A DNA stretch of 15,280 nt, from assembly GCF_946481715.1 (NCBI RefSeq), contig NZ_CAMLOV010000136.1:1-15280 (forward strand), written 5' to 3'. The DNA comes from an uncultured Mucilaginibacter sp. (GTDB taxonomy: Bacteria; Bacteroidota; Bacteroidia; Sphingobacteriales; Sphingobacteriaceae). This document shows positions 1 through 6,616 of the stretch, one piece after another. Made by a program: the position numbers and the translations under genes. The notes below the pieces were generated by a model, which saw only the letters and a list, made by a program, of their open reading frames with translations, made no database searches and was not told the origin of the DNA. Position 1 is the stretch's first letter. Each line of letters starts with the position of its first letter.

Positions 1-11
1 CGTAAATAATA

Positions 12-63
12 TTAATATATTAGGCGCAATTAATCCCTAACCTAATATTTAAACTCCCTAACC
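12..63 (+). promoter_or_regulatory. Operator-like palindrome and direct repeats upstream of the two-component locus
   Basis: A perfect 8-bp inverted repeat, ATATTAGG at 17-24 and CCTAATAT at 41-48, is separated by 16 bp, and partial symmetry continues outward. A 9-bp direct repeat TCCCTAACC occurs at 34-42 and again at 55-63, a spacing of 21 bp or about two helical turns, and the second copy abuts the ATG at 64. Such arrangements are common for transcription factor dimers. The response regulator encoded at 2998-3639 is a natural candidate for binding here, but that is inference. No convincing TAnnTTTG element was found, so the promoter may lie outside the window. Confidence 0.4.
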
Positions 64-561
64 ATGTCATCAACTACAACAGAAAACAAACCAAACGGAG
101 CTTCTCCGAATGGTGGTGTCACCAAAAAGCAACTGGAAGCATTATCGGCCAATTTCTTTGCGCGCGTACAAATTTTAGATCGTGACGGCGCACACCGCCA
201 AATTGATTGCTCAGACAAAAAACATCCGAAAAAGAACGATACTAAAAGCGTGTATTTCGATAAGGCCCGTATAGATGCCTTGTTTGCCGCTAATCCCGGC
301 AGCGATGGACTGAAGATCTATTTCGGCGTACACGACCATAAGATATTTCCGATGCCGGATGATGTGGCGCCCCACTACGATAATAAACTGATGGTTGTTT
401 TAGTCGCTACCGCCGGTGGTAAGGATATGCTTAAAGACGATACCGAAACTACCACCATGGCTGCAAAATCGTTATTAACAGCTAGTGCCGGCGGCGATGG
501 GTCGGGCGAGGGCCTGGGGATGGATCAAGGCAAATTATGCCCGCCAAGCGCTAACTGTTAA
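64..561 (+). CDS. Small soluble protein of unknown function, first gene of the two-component locus
   Basis: The 165-residue product is not recognised. It has no signal peptide and no membrane segment, so it is probably cytoplasmic. The first 20 residues are polar and low in complexity (Ser/Thr/Asn/Gly). Residues 25-115 form the only globular-looking part, with alternating hydrophobic strands such as ARVQILDR, GLKIYFGVHDH and KLMVVLVAT. The C-terminal 30 residues are Gly/Ser-rich and end in a two-cysteine tail, CPPSANC. The ATG at 64 is the only reasonable start. The stop lies 20 bp before the 7-TM gene, suggesting co-transcription with the membrane protein, kinase and regulator. A role as ligand, accessory or output of that system is only an inference from position. 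Confidence 0.75.
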   Translation: MSSTTTENKPNGASPNGGVTKKQLEALSANFFARVQILDRDGAHRQIDCSDKKHPKKNDTKSVYFDKARIDALFAANPGSDGLKIYFGVHDHKIFPMPDDVAPHYDNKLMVVLVATAGGKDMLKDDTETTTMAAKSLLTASAGGDGSGEGLGMDQGKLCPPSANC

Positions 562-581
562 TACACAAAATACGTACCTTA

Positions 582-1241
582 ATGGGGATGCTCGATAGCC
601 TTTATCTATTTTTCGAGGTGCTGGCATTTGTTGTTGCTGCAGTACAGTACCGGCAAATGAAGCATACGCAGTACCGTTACTTTGTGCCTTATATGCTGTA
701 TATTGTTTTATACGAAGTAGCAGCTATATATAATGTGTTCAATATTAATCACAGAAATCTCTGGATCTCTAATATCTCCATGACGATATCGTTCTTGTTC
801 TACAGCGTATTTTTGCTCAAACTGCTTAAAACGCCGGTGTTTCAAAAGAGGATCAAATGGGCTATCGGGCTAATCCTTCTATGTTCAGCCGTTAATATGG
901 CGTTTTTCCAGGGTTTTTGGGACCTGGATACCGTTACAATTTTGCTGCAGTATGTTGTTATTATTATTTCGTCTTGTTTATACTTTTACGAACTAATGAA
1001 TTTCACAACCACACAACTCACCATCATTCGCATGCCCGGATTTTGGTTAAACACCGGGCTGCTTTTTTTCTGCCTTATCAACTTCCTGTTCTTCTCGTCG
1101 TTTGCGTATATGGCCTACAAAAATAATTATCAGTATTTCCTGCTTTTTAGGGGCATTGCCAACATATCTATTGCTATATTATACTCCTGTTTAACGGTTT
1201 CATTTTTATGCTTCAGGAAAACGACGAGTCGGTTGTTGTAA
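582..1241 (+). CDS. 7-TM membrane protein, putative sensor partner of the downstream histidine kinase
   Basis: The 219-residue product has about seven hydrophobic segments (approximately residues 5-22, 33-50, 62-80, 90-108, 118-140, 152-176 and 185-209), short loops and no soluble domain, so it is an integral inner-membrane protein. Blocks shared with its paralogue at 2081-2737 include INHRNLW in a loop, NMAFFQGFW near TM4, PGFW and NTGLL at TM6, and IANISIAILYSCL in TM7. These are probably the functionally constrained sites. The gene overlaps the kinase gene by 34 bp (1208-1241) in another frame, which suggests translational coupling and a fixed partnership. The kinase has only one TM helix and no sensor domain, so the inference is that this protein senses and signals to the kinase. 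I do not recognise a named family. ATG at 588 is an alternative start. Confidence 0.85.
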   Translation: MGMLDSLYLFFEVLAFVVAAVQYRQMKHTQYRYFVPYMLYIVLYEVAAIYNVFNINHRNLWISNISMTISFLFYSVFLLKLLKTPVFQKRIKWAIGLILLCSAVNMAFFQGFWDLDTVTILLQYVVIIISSCLYFYELMNFTTTQLTIIRMPGFWLNTGLLFFCLINFLFFSSFAYMAYKNNYQYFLLFRGIANISIAILYSCLTVSFLCFRKTTSRLL

Positions 1242-2005
1242 TTATCATTGCGGGCACCATCATATTGCTGTTGCTGGGGATATTTATTATTGGTTTCCTG
1301 TTTTTTTATCAGCGCAAGCATAATAATCATATCACCGAGCAGGAGCAGCTTAAAGCCGCTTTTAGCCAGGAGCTACTAAAAACGCAGATAGAGATGCAGG
1401 AGCAAACGCTTAATTATGTAAGCCGCGAGATACACGACAACATCACCCAGGTGCTGTCGTTTGTTAAGCTGAACCTGGCACTTACAGGCAACATAACCGA
1501 GGAGCAACGGGCCAGTAAGGTAGACGAGAGCCGTAAGCTGGTATCGCAGGCCATTACCGATTTGCGCGACCTTTCCAAAAGCCTTAGTTTTGAGCATATT
1601 GCCCAGTTGGGATTGGCAAAAACCATTGGGATAGAGGCTGACCGGATAAACAAAAGCGGTATAATGGAATCTACGCTTGAAGTGCAGGGGCCGGTTTTTG
1701 CTTTGGGCGACGAGCGGGAACTGGTTATCTTCAGAATTTTCCAGGAGGCACTAAATAATACACTTAAACATGCGGGGGCAAAACAGTTTAAAATTAATCT
1801 GATGTATTCTCCCGAGCTATTCACCCTAATTGTGGCAGATGATGGCGCTGGCTTCTCTTACGATGCCTTAGCGGCCGGAGGATCGGGGTTGAGGAATATG
1901 CAAAACAGGGCAGCCCTTATTGGTGGCGCTGCTACCATAAGCAGCCAGCCGGGCAAGGGCTGCAGTACTACGATTTCGATTAACATTACGGCCCCCAATA
2001 TTTAA
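1208..2005 (+). CDS. Sensor histidine kinase, HisKA_3/HATPase_c type (NarX/DegS/LiaS class)
   Basis: A 265-residue kinase that autophosphorylates and passes phosphate to a NarL-type regulator, presumably the one at 2998-3639. A single TM helix covers residues 9-33, followed by a short coiled coil (about 42-70). The HisKA_3 dimerisation domain has the H-box REIHDN with phospho-acceptor His76. The ATPase domain has an N-box (EALNNTLKH, 180-188), G1 (DDGAG, 211-215) and G2 (GSGLRNMQNRA), all intact. There is no periplasmic, PAS, GAF or HAMP domain, which is short for the family, so signal input probably comes through the 7-TM protein whose gene overlaps this start by 34 bp. The ATG at 1208 fits directly ahead of the TM helix. 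A decayed relative of this gene lies at about 2770-2975. Confidence 0.95.
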   Translation: MLQENDESVVVIIIAGTIILLLLGIFIIGFLFFYQRKHNNHITEQEQLKAAFSQELLKTQIEMQEQTLNYVSREIHDNITQVLSFVKLNLALTGNITEEQRASKVDESRKLVSQAITDLRDLSKSLSFEHIAQLGLAKTIGIEADRINKSGIMESTLEVQGPVFALGDERELVIFRIFQEALNNTLKHAGAKQFKINLMYSPELFTLIVADDGAGFSYDALAAGGSGLRNMQNRAALIGGAATISSQPGKGCSTTISINITAPNI

Positions 2006-2059
2006 TAGGTTTAAGCGCAATCGGCAGCGCTACAACACCCGCGAACTGCCCGTAGCTCG

Positions 2060-2067
2060 TAATTTTG
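2060..2067 (+). promoter_or_regulatory. Putative -7 promoter element of the second 7-TM gene
   Basis: TAATTTTG matches the Bacteroidota -7 consensus TAnnTTTG exactly and ends 13 bp before the ATG at 2081. No clear TTG/TTTG -33 element is seen 19-21 bp upstream. If active, it would transcribe the second 7-TM gene and the response regulator separately from the first cassette, with a leader of only a few bases. Confidence 0.4.
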
Positions 2068-2080
2068 TATATTGGCCCTG

Positions 2081-2737
2081 ATGTGGTTGTTGGATTATCT
2101 CTACTTTTTTTTCGAATTAATGGCGTTTATTGCTGCTTTGGTGCAATGGCCAAAAATAAAAGAAACCCCGTACCGTTATTTTGTGCCTTTTTTGCTGTTT
2201 ATCGTGGTTTACGAGTTTGGCTCTATAAAAAACTGGTTCAGTATCAACCATCGCAATTTATGGGCAACAAATATATCTGATATAATCTTCTTCCTGTTCA
2301 ATGCGGCTTTTTTGCTGGGGCTTCTCAAAACACCCTCATTTAAAAAATTACTGTCGGTTGCAATCGTCTTATCCATCGTTAGCTCGCTAATAAACATGGC
2401 CTTTTTTCAGGGTTTCTGGAACCTTGATACTGCTACAATGCTGTTGCAATACGTTATCCTTATCATTTTATGCTGCCTGTATTATTTCGAGTTAATGCAT
2501 TACACTTTAATCCCTTTATCAATCATTAAGCTTCCGGGTTTTTGGGTAAATACCGGGCTGCTGCTGTTTTGCATCATAAATTTCCTTTTTTTTGCTTCCT
2601 ACGCTTACATGGCCTATAAAAATAGTTATACCTATTTTTTAATGTTTAGGGCTATTGCCAACATTTCCATAGCTATACTTTACTCGTGTTTAGCCATTGC
2701 ATTCCTATCTTTCAGGAGCCGTTCCGCATCGGGCTAA
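2081..2737 (+). CDS. Second 7-TM membrane protein, tandem paralogue of the one at 582-1241
   Basis: The 218-residue product has seven hydrophobic segments and aligns end to end with the upstream 7-TM protein without meaningful gaps. More than half of the residues appear identical by eye, and long stretches match at DNA level, notably around TM6-TM7. I chose ATG 2081 rather than TTG 2072 because the paralogues then begin at the same residue (MWLLDYLY against MGMLDSLY). The conserved INHRNLW, NMAFFQGFW, PGFW, YMAYKN and IANISIAILYSCL blocks are intact, so the protein looks functional. It no longer has a partner kinase: the site matching the kinase ATG in copy 1 reads ATC here (2707-2709), and only kinase debris follows. 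It may modulate the remaining kinase, compete with the first 7-TM protein, or have acquired another job. Confidence 0.85.
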   Translation: MWLLDYLYFFFELMAFIAALVQWPKIKETPYRYFVPFLLFIVVYEFGSIKNWFSINHRNLWATNISDIIFFLFNAAFLLGLLKTPSFKKLLSVAIVLSIVSSLINMAFFQGFWNLDTATMLLQYVILIILCCLYYFELMHYTLIPLSIIKLPGFWVNTGLLLFCIINFLFFASYAYMAYKNSYTYFLMFRAIANISIAILYSCLAIAFLSFRSRSASG

Positions 2738-2769
2738 TCTAACTTCGCTTAGCGAAACAGGGCTTAGTA

Positions 2770-2975
2770 AGTGCCGTTGAAGCTGTGTAAATTTTGTTTG
2801 CGGTATTCTTCACATTTATTTAACTTAACGCTCGCTATGAATGCGCCGTTTACGTCGGGGCTATAACCGAAAGCGGCACTCCTGGCTTTAACATGCAGAA
2901 CAGAGCAGCCTTGGCGGATGCTGTTGCTAATTAGCAGCGGCCTGCGCAAAGGGTTGTTGTATTACAATATATCGA
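2770..2975 (+). pseudogene. Remnant of a second histidine kinase (C-terminal ATPase part only)
   Basis: This stretch between the second 7-TM gene and the regulator has no intact reading frame but aligns with about 1770-1986 of the kinase gene. The clearest match is 2888-2930, which reads FNMQNRAAL against RNMQNRAAL of the kinase G2 box and ends in a TAG. Similarity continues one frame over (ISS..KG......N against ISS..KG......N). Upstream, GTATTCT at 2802 aligns with the same word in the kinase with near-constant spacing, and similarity reaches back towards the N-box. Frameshifts, in-frame stops and loss of about 500 bp (TM helix, H-box and N-terminal half) make it non-functional. Its place directly before the regulator suggests an ancestral order 7TM-HK-7TM'-HK'-RR. 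Confidence 0.8.
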
Positions 2976-2997
2976 ACCCCCTTTGTACAACAAAAAT

Positions 2998-3639
2998 ATG
3001 CCCACGGAAGCTATACAAATAGTGCTGGTTGATGACCATCGCCTGTTCAGAAGCGGGTTGGTTTCGTTGATAACCAGCCTTGGCGGATACCAGATACTAT
3101 TTGAAGCAGCCAACGGTGAAGAGCTTACAAGAAAACTATCGCCGCAGCTTAAACCTGATATTATTTTACTCGATATCAATATGCCGGTAATGGGGGGCAT
3201 TGAAACCGCGCGCTGGCTAAAAGTAAACTACCCGGATATTTGCGTAATTGTGCTATCGATGTTTGAGGATGCCGAAAAAGTTTTAACCATGGTGAAGCTT
3301 GGCGTAAAAGGCTACCTGCTTAAAGATGCCGAGCCATACGAATTTGAACACGCACTGCGTAAAGTAGCGCAGGGAGAAATATACTACCCCGAATTTGTTA
3401 CCCGCCATCTGGTAAACAACTTTAACCGCAATGTAGATGATATAAAACTAAACGCCCGCGAGCTGGAATTTTTAAAACTCGCCGGCACCGAGCTCACCTA
3501 CAAAGAAATTGCCGACCAAATGTGCATCAGTGCCCGTACCGTTGATGGCTACCGCGACCAGCTTTTTGAAAAACTACAAATAAAAAGCCGCGTGGGCCTT
3601 GTGCTTTACGCCATAAAAAACAACTTGGTACAGTTGTAA
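2998..3639 (+). CDS. Response regulator, NarL/FixJ type (REC + LuxR HTH)
   Basis: A 213-residue DNA-binding response regulator. The N-terminal receiver domain has the acidic pair D12-D13, phospho-acceptor Asp59 in LLDINMP, the conserved Ser in IVLSMFED and the Lys in LLKDA. The C-terminal LuxR-type helix-turn-helix (about residues 145-210) has the characteristic LTYKEIADQMCISARTVDGY pattern. The ATG at 2998 places the receiver start correctly; TTG at 2983 would add only five residues. It is the only regulator in the locus and NarL types pair with HisKA_3 kinases, so the kinase at 1208-2005 is its probable partner. Target genes are unknown; autoregulation at the repeats before position 64 is possible. 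The stop is followed by an AT-rich hairpin (3641-3659). Confidence 0.95.
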   Translation: MPTEAIQIVLVDDHRLFRSGLVSLITSLGGYQILFEAANGEELTRKLSPQLKPDIILLDINMPVMGGIETARWLKVNYPDICVIVLSMFEDAEKVLTMVKLGVKGYLLKDAEPYEFEHALRKVAQGEIYYPEFVTRHLVNNFNRNVDDIKLNARELEFLKLAGTELTYKEIADQMCISARTVDGYRDQLFEKLQIKSRVGLVLYAIKNNLVQL

Positions 3640-3664
3640 CTTGCTAATTTATTTAGCAAATTTG
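3634..3664 (+). promoter_or_regulatory. Putative promoter of the radical SAM gene, overlapping a palindrome
   Basis: TTG at 3634-3636, a 20-bp spacer, and CAAATTTG at 3657-3664 (one mismatch to TAnnTTTG) match Bacteroidota -33/-7 geometry. Only 5 bp separate the -7 box from the ATG at 3670. A perfect 7-bp inverted repeat, TTGCTAA (3641-3647) and TTAGCAA (3653-3659), fills the spacer and could be an operator or a weak end signal for the regulator gene, whose stop is at 3637-3639. Confidence 0.45.
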
Positions 3665-3669
3665 TGCTT

Positions 3670-4740
3670 ATGGGACATGAGGACAACCCCGATTTTTTTA
3701 AGGGGCGGGGAGCACAGGTAAACACGCACAACAAATTTTTAAAGCAAAAATACGTACTTGACCATATTGAGGGGCTGGACGAACAGTTGCTGGAAGATAC
3801 CCGCACGCAGCTGTTTGAGGAGAACGCCAAAAAGATAGTAAGCGAATCTAACAGTCCCGACCTGAGCCATTTTGTTTCCATAAACCCTTACCAGGGCTGC
3901 GAGCATGGCTGTATTTATTGCTACGCCCGTAACACCCACGAGTATTATGGCTTTAGCGCCGGGCTTGATTTTGAGCGTAAGATCATCGTAAAACGTAACG
4001 CCCCCGAATTGCTGGAAAAACATTTTAATAAGCGCGGCTACCAGCCGGTGCCCATTGTGCTATCGGGCAATACCGATTGCTACCAGCCTACCGAGCGCAA
4101 GCTGAAGATAACCCGTGCGCTGCTACAGGTGTTCCACAAATACCGCAACCCGGTAAGCATTATTACCAAAAACAACTTGGTGTTGCGCGATATAGACATT
4201 TTAACCGAAATGGCGCAAATGAACCTCGCCCATGTAAATATCTCCATCACCACGCTGAACGAATCGCTGCGCCAAAAGCTGGAGCCGCGCACCGTAACCG
4301 GCATGGGCAGGCTGGCCGTGATACAAAAACTATCCGAAAAAGGCATTCCCGTAAGGGTAATGGTAGCGCCCATCATCCCCGGACTTAATAGTAACGAGGT
4401 TCCGGATATTATAAAAGCTGCGGCCGACCGTGGTGCCCTCTCTGCTGGCTTTACCATTGTACGCCTCAACGGCAGCATTGCCGAGATCTTTGCCGATTGG
4501 GTGCACAAAGCCTACCCGGACCGTGCCGAAAAAGTGCTGAATATGATAAAAGCCTGCCACGACGGGAACCTCAACGACAGCGAATTTGGCCGCCGCATGA
4601 GCGGCGACGGGCATGTGGCCAACTCTATTCACCAACTATACCGCATGGCTTGCGTGCGCTTTTTGGCAGGGAGGGACATGCCCACTTATGATTTGAGTTT
4701 GTTTACGCCGAAAGGCGGGAAGCAGATGGGGATGTTTTGA
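3670..4740 (+). CDS. PA0069-family radical SAM protein (SplB-like fold)
   Basis: The 356-residue product belongs to the PA0069 family of radical S-adenosylmethionine proteins, related in fold to spore photoproduct lyase; the substrate is unknown. The [4Fe-4S]-binding motif is CEHGCIYC, with Cys77, Cys81 and Cys84 (CxxxCxxC), preceded by the family-typical SINPYQGC. Other family features are KGRGAQ near the N-terminus, LSGNTDCYQPTE, and the C-terminal YDLSLF end. Length is normal. The ATG at 3670 is preferred over GTG at 3664. The final 51 bp of the gene (4690-4740) are duplicated exactly at 5532-5582 beyond the next gene, so the 3' end may have been involved in a recombination or insertion event, but the reading frame is intact. 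Confidence 0.95.
   Translation: MGHEDNPDFFKGRGAQVNTHNKFLKQKYVLDHIEGLDEQLLEDTRTQLFEENAKKIVSESNSPDLSHFVSINPYQGCEHGCIYCYARNTHEYYGFSAGLDFERKIIVKRNAPELLEKHFNKRGYQPVPIVLSGNTDCYQPTERKLKITRALLQVFHKYRNPVSIITKNNLVLRDIDILTEMAQMNLAHVNISITTLNESLRQKLEPRTVTGMGRLAVIQKLSEKGIPVRVMVAPIIPGLNSNEVPDIIKAAADRGALSAGFTIVRLNGSIAEIFADWVHKAYPDRAEKVLNMIKACHDGNLNDSEFGRRMSGDGHVANSIHQLYRMACVRFLAGRDMPTYDLSLFTPKGGKQMGMF
4690..4740 (+). repeat. 51-bp direct repeat, proximal copy (3' end of the radical SAM gene)
   Basis: Positions 4690-4740 are identical, base for base, to 5532-5582. The repeat covers the last 16 codons and the stop of the radical SAM gene (DLSLF to GMF). It contains a small hairpin, CGCC-GAAA-GGCG. The repeats are in direct orientation with an 842-bp period and enclose one complete gene (4802-5506). 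Confidence 0.95.
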
Positions 4741-4772
4741 TTTATTTATTAGGCCAACAAATTCTATATTTA
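4741..4772 (+). promoter_or_regulatory. Putative promoter of the enclosed membrane-protein gene
   Basis: TTTA at 4741-4744 and TATATTTA at 4765-4772 (one mismatch to TAnnTTTG) are 20 bp apart, giving a plausible Bacteroidota promoter that begins right after the proximal 51-bp repeat. It would leave a leader of about 20 bases before the ATG at 4802 and make the enclosed gene independently transcribed. Confidence 0.3.
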
Positions 4773-4801
4773 GTCACAGAACCTTTTTACAATATTATGC
4801 C

Positions 4802-5506
4802 ATGAATAAAAATTACTACCCGCCCATAAAGCCCCATCACAAATTAGGCTGGCTGGAATGGTTGGCTATTGGGCTTAGCCTGTGGCTTTTGTTTTATCCC
4901 CACCCCTATACATACTTGTTTGCTGTTGTGCTGTGCATGCCAATTATCGGCTTGATCATAAACGGCGTTAACCGCCCCAGCATGATATCATTAGTATCTA
5001 TAAGCAAAACACTTAAGGACCCGGATTATGATGTCGCCGACTTTATCGACATTCCCGCATGGATATTACTGATACGTGTTATTCTCGATTTTAACTTTGA
5101 AAGTTTTTACAGCCTTATCAAAGTAGGTAGCTTTGCCTTCGTATTACTGCTTATACTGCTTGCTGTTACACACAAAGCCGTTGAGGAAAGTACTAAGAGC
5201 CGCTTTATTATTTATCTTTACATTATTGGCAACATTGCTTTATACAGCTATGCGGCAACTTACGGCATCAACTGCGTCTTCGATTATTCGGACCCAAAAG
5301 TTTACCGATCCTCGGTGGTGGCTAAGCACGTCAGCAGGGGCAAAAGCACCAGCTATTATTTAACCATAAAGCCATGGGGCACCCATAAAGAAAATGAAGA
5401 CATACGCGTTGGCAGCGACAAATATGATGAAACCCAAATAGGACAAACCGTAAAGGTTGACTATAAAGCAGGTTTGCTTGGTATACCGTGGTATAATTTA
5501 GAATAG
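4802..5506 (+). CDS. Membrane protein of unknown function enclosed by 51-bp repeats
   Basis: The 234-residue product is not recognised. Hydrophobic segments lie at about residues 18-32, 36-54, 82-94, 104-124 and 132-152, so four or five TM helices are likely. A soluble C-terminal domain of about 75 residues, rich in predicted beta strands (SYYLTIKPWG, IGQTVKVDYKAG, ends IPWYNLE), follows; it is reminiscent of the small beta domain of DUF3592-like proteins, but I would not assign it. The gene sits wholly between two identical 51-bp repeats of the radical SAM 3' end. Directly after its TAG (5504-5506) a diverged copy of that gene's tail begins, which marks the gene as a probable insertion at this site. 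Codon use does not differ obviously from the neighbours. Confidence 0.75.
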   Translation: MNKNYYPPIKPHHKLGWLEWLAIGLSLWLLFYPHPYTYLFAVVLCMPIIGLIINGVNRPSMISLVSISKTLKDPDYDVADFIDIPAWILLIRVILDFNFESFYSLIKVGSFAFVLLLILLAVTHKAVEESTKSRFIIYLYIIGNIALYSYAATYGINCVFDYSDPKVYRSSVVAKHVSRGKSTSYYLTIKPWGTHKENEDIRVGSDKYDETQIGQTVKVDYKAGLLGIPWYNLE

Positions 5507-5507
5507 T

Positions 5508-5582
5508 GGCAGAAAGGAGACGCCATCGTACGATTTGAGTTTGTTTACGCCGAAAGGCGGGAAGCAGATGGGGATGTTTTGA
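5508..5582 (+). pseudogene. Orphan 3' tail of a radical SAM gene, with distal 51-bp repeat copy
   Basis: In the frame of the radical SAM protein this segment reads GRKETPSY followed by the 16-residue end DLSLF to GMF and a TGA. From 5532 to 5582 it is identical to 4690-4740. From 5508 to 5531 it is clearly homologous but diverged (GRKETPSY against GRDMPTY, with different third positions and one extra codon). A perfect repeat next to diverged homologous sequence suggests that the tail came from a different allele or species, or belonged to a second gene copy, rather than from simple local duplication. Confidence 0.8.
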
Positions 5583-5598
5583 GATTAAAAATGTGGGG

Positions 5599-6462
5599 TT
5601 ACTTATCGTTGGCGTTTATTTCGTAAATATAGTACTCGCCGCCAAAGTATTTAAGCACAATTTCCTTTATCTGATGGCCGCTTTTAATTTTTATTACATG
5701 CCTCGCATCTGTTCCCTGCGCAATGCGCATGTTCTCTTCATAATAATTACTGTGGATGTCTACCGTGGCAAGGTCCTTACTGATTGCTTTAATAATAGAT
5801 AAGATTTTAGAGTAATCGGTTGCCCCCTCCGTTTTAAACGATTTCTCAAAGGCGTATACTTTCTCCTTGTAATAAACCTCCACATCGCCCGAAAGCAGGT
5901 TCAAAATATCAGCATTGCTACCAGAGTTCAGCACAGTCCGGATTCTATCAAAGGATGGGATCTTTTTAACATCCGGGCCCTTCGGAAACAGCTCGTGTGA
6001 AGTATCCATTATCTTTACGCTGGATAGCTTTTCCAACTTATTTACCTCGAGGGAAAAGTTAGTGCCATCGTAAACCCATTTGTCACCGTATTCACCAACG
6101 TTCTCTATTGCCGATGGTTTACCCAACAAGGCTATAATTTCCGCCTTACTCATCCCCAGCCTTAAACCTCTGAAACCAACATCGTCCGAGTTGATGTTCC
6201 CCGAAATCTGGATGCTCCAAATAACATCTTTCTCTTCCGCCGAGTATTCAAATATCATATACAAGGACTTATCCGGCTTTAATGCAAACGCCTCGTATTC
6301 AAAACCATCGTCAAACTTTCCGCTTTTAAACGGTTTGCCCAATTCCGTTGCCGCAGAGGCTCTGTATTGCTCAAGTTTAAAGCCATACAACCCCGTGTAG
6401 AAAGCCTGCGCTATACTTTTAAACGGAATAGTGAGTATCAGGAAAAATATAAGTTTCTTCAT
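5599..6462 (-). CDS. Putative secreted/periplasmic protein of unknown function
   Basis: The 287-residue product begins with a typical signal peptide (MKK, hydrophobic core IFFLILTIPF, then SIAQAF, with probable cleavage around AQA), so it is likely exported. Residues about 90-140 contain GLRLGMSKAEIIALLGKPS followed by GDKWVYDGTNFSLEV. This resembles the helix-turn-strand repeat of BamE/SmpA-like folds, where small beta/alpha domains are found in envelope proteins; the likeness is only at motif level. The first part of the mature protein may hold a similar unit (YGFKLEQYRASAATELGKPF). No catalytic motif is visible. It lies 154 bp after the AraC-type gene and probably has its own promoter. It converges with the membrane-protein gene and the orphan radical SAM tail at its 3' side. 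Confidence 0.8.
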   Translation of the reverse strand: MKKLIFFLILTIPFKSIAQAFYTGLYGFKLEQYRASAATELGKPFKSGKFDDGFEYEAFALKPDKSLYMIFEYSAEEKDVIWSIQISGNINSDDVGFRGLRLGMSKAEIIALLGKPSAIENVGEYGDKWVYDGTNFSLEVNKLEKLSSVKIMDTSHELFPKGPDVKKIPSFDRIRTVLNSGSNADILNLLSGDVEVYYKEKVYAFEKSFKTEGATDYSKILSIIKAISKDLATVDIHSNYYEENMRIAQGTDARHVIKIKSGHQIKEIVLKYFGGEYYIYEINANDK

Positions 6463-6616
6463 GTTAATTGTTCAGGTAATAGGTTAACACGGCTTAGCGC
6501 CTACTGTATTTTGTTATAAATATAGCTAAAGATTGCTGACCCTGAAAAACATCCAGCACCCTTAAAATATAAATTATAAATGCCTTGTCTGTTTCAAATT
6601 TTTCTTCCAAAGCTCA

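Noticed and set aside
2072..2080. TTG start for the second 7-TM gene
   Set aside because: ATG at 2081 aligns exactly with the start of the paralogue and follows the -7 box at a sensible distance.
2744..2756. Small hairpin TTCGC-TTA-GCGAA after the second 7-TM gene
   Set aside because: The stem is only 5 bp and no U-tract follows, so it is not supported as a terminator.
4077..4691. Several long open frames overlapping the radical SAM gene on both strands
   Set aside because: They are shadows of a strongly supported gene with conserved motifs; no independent evidence of coding.
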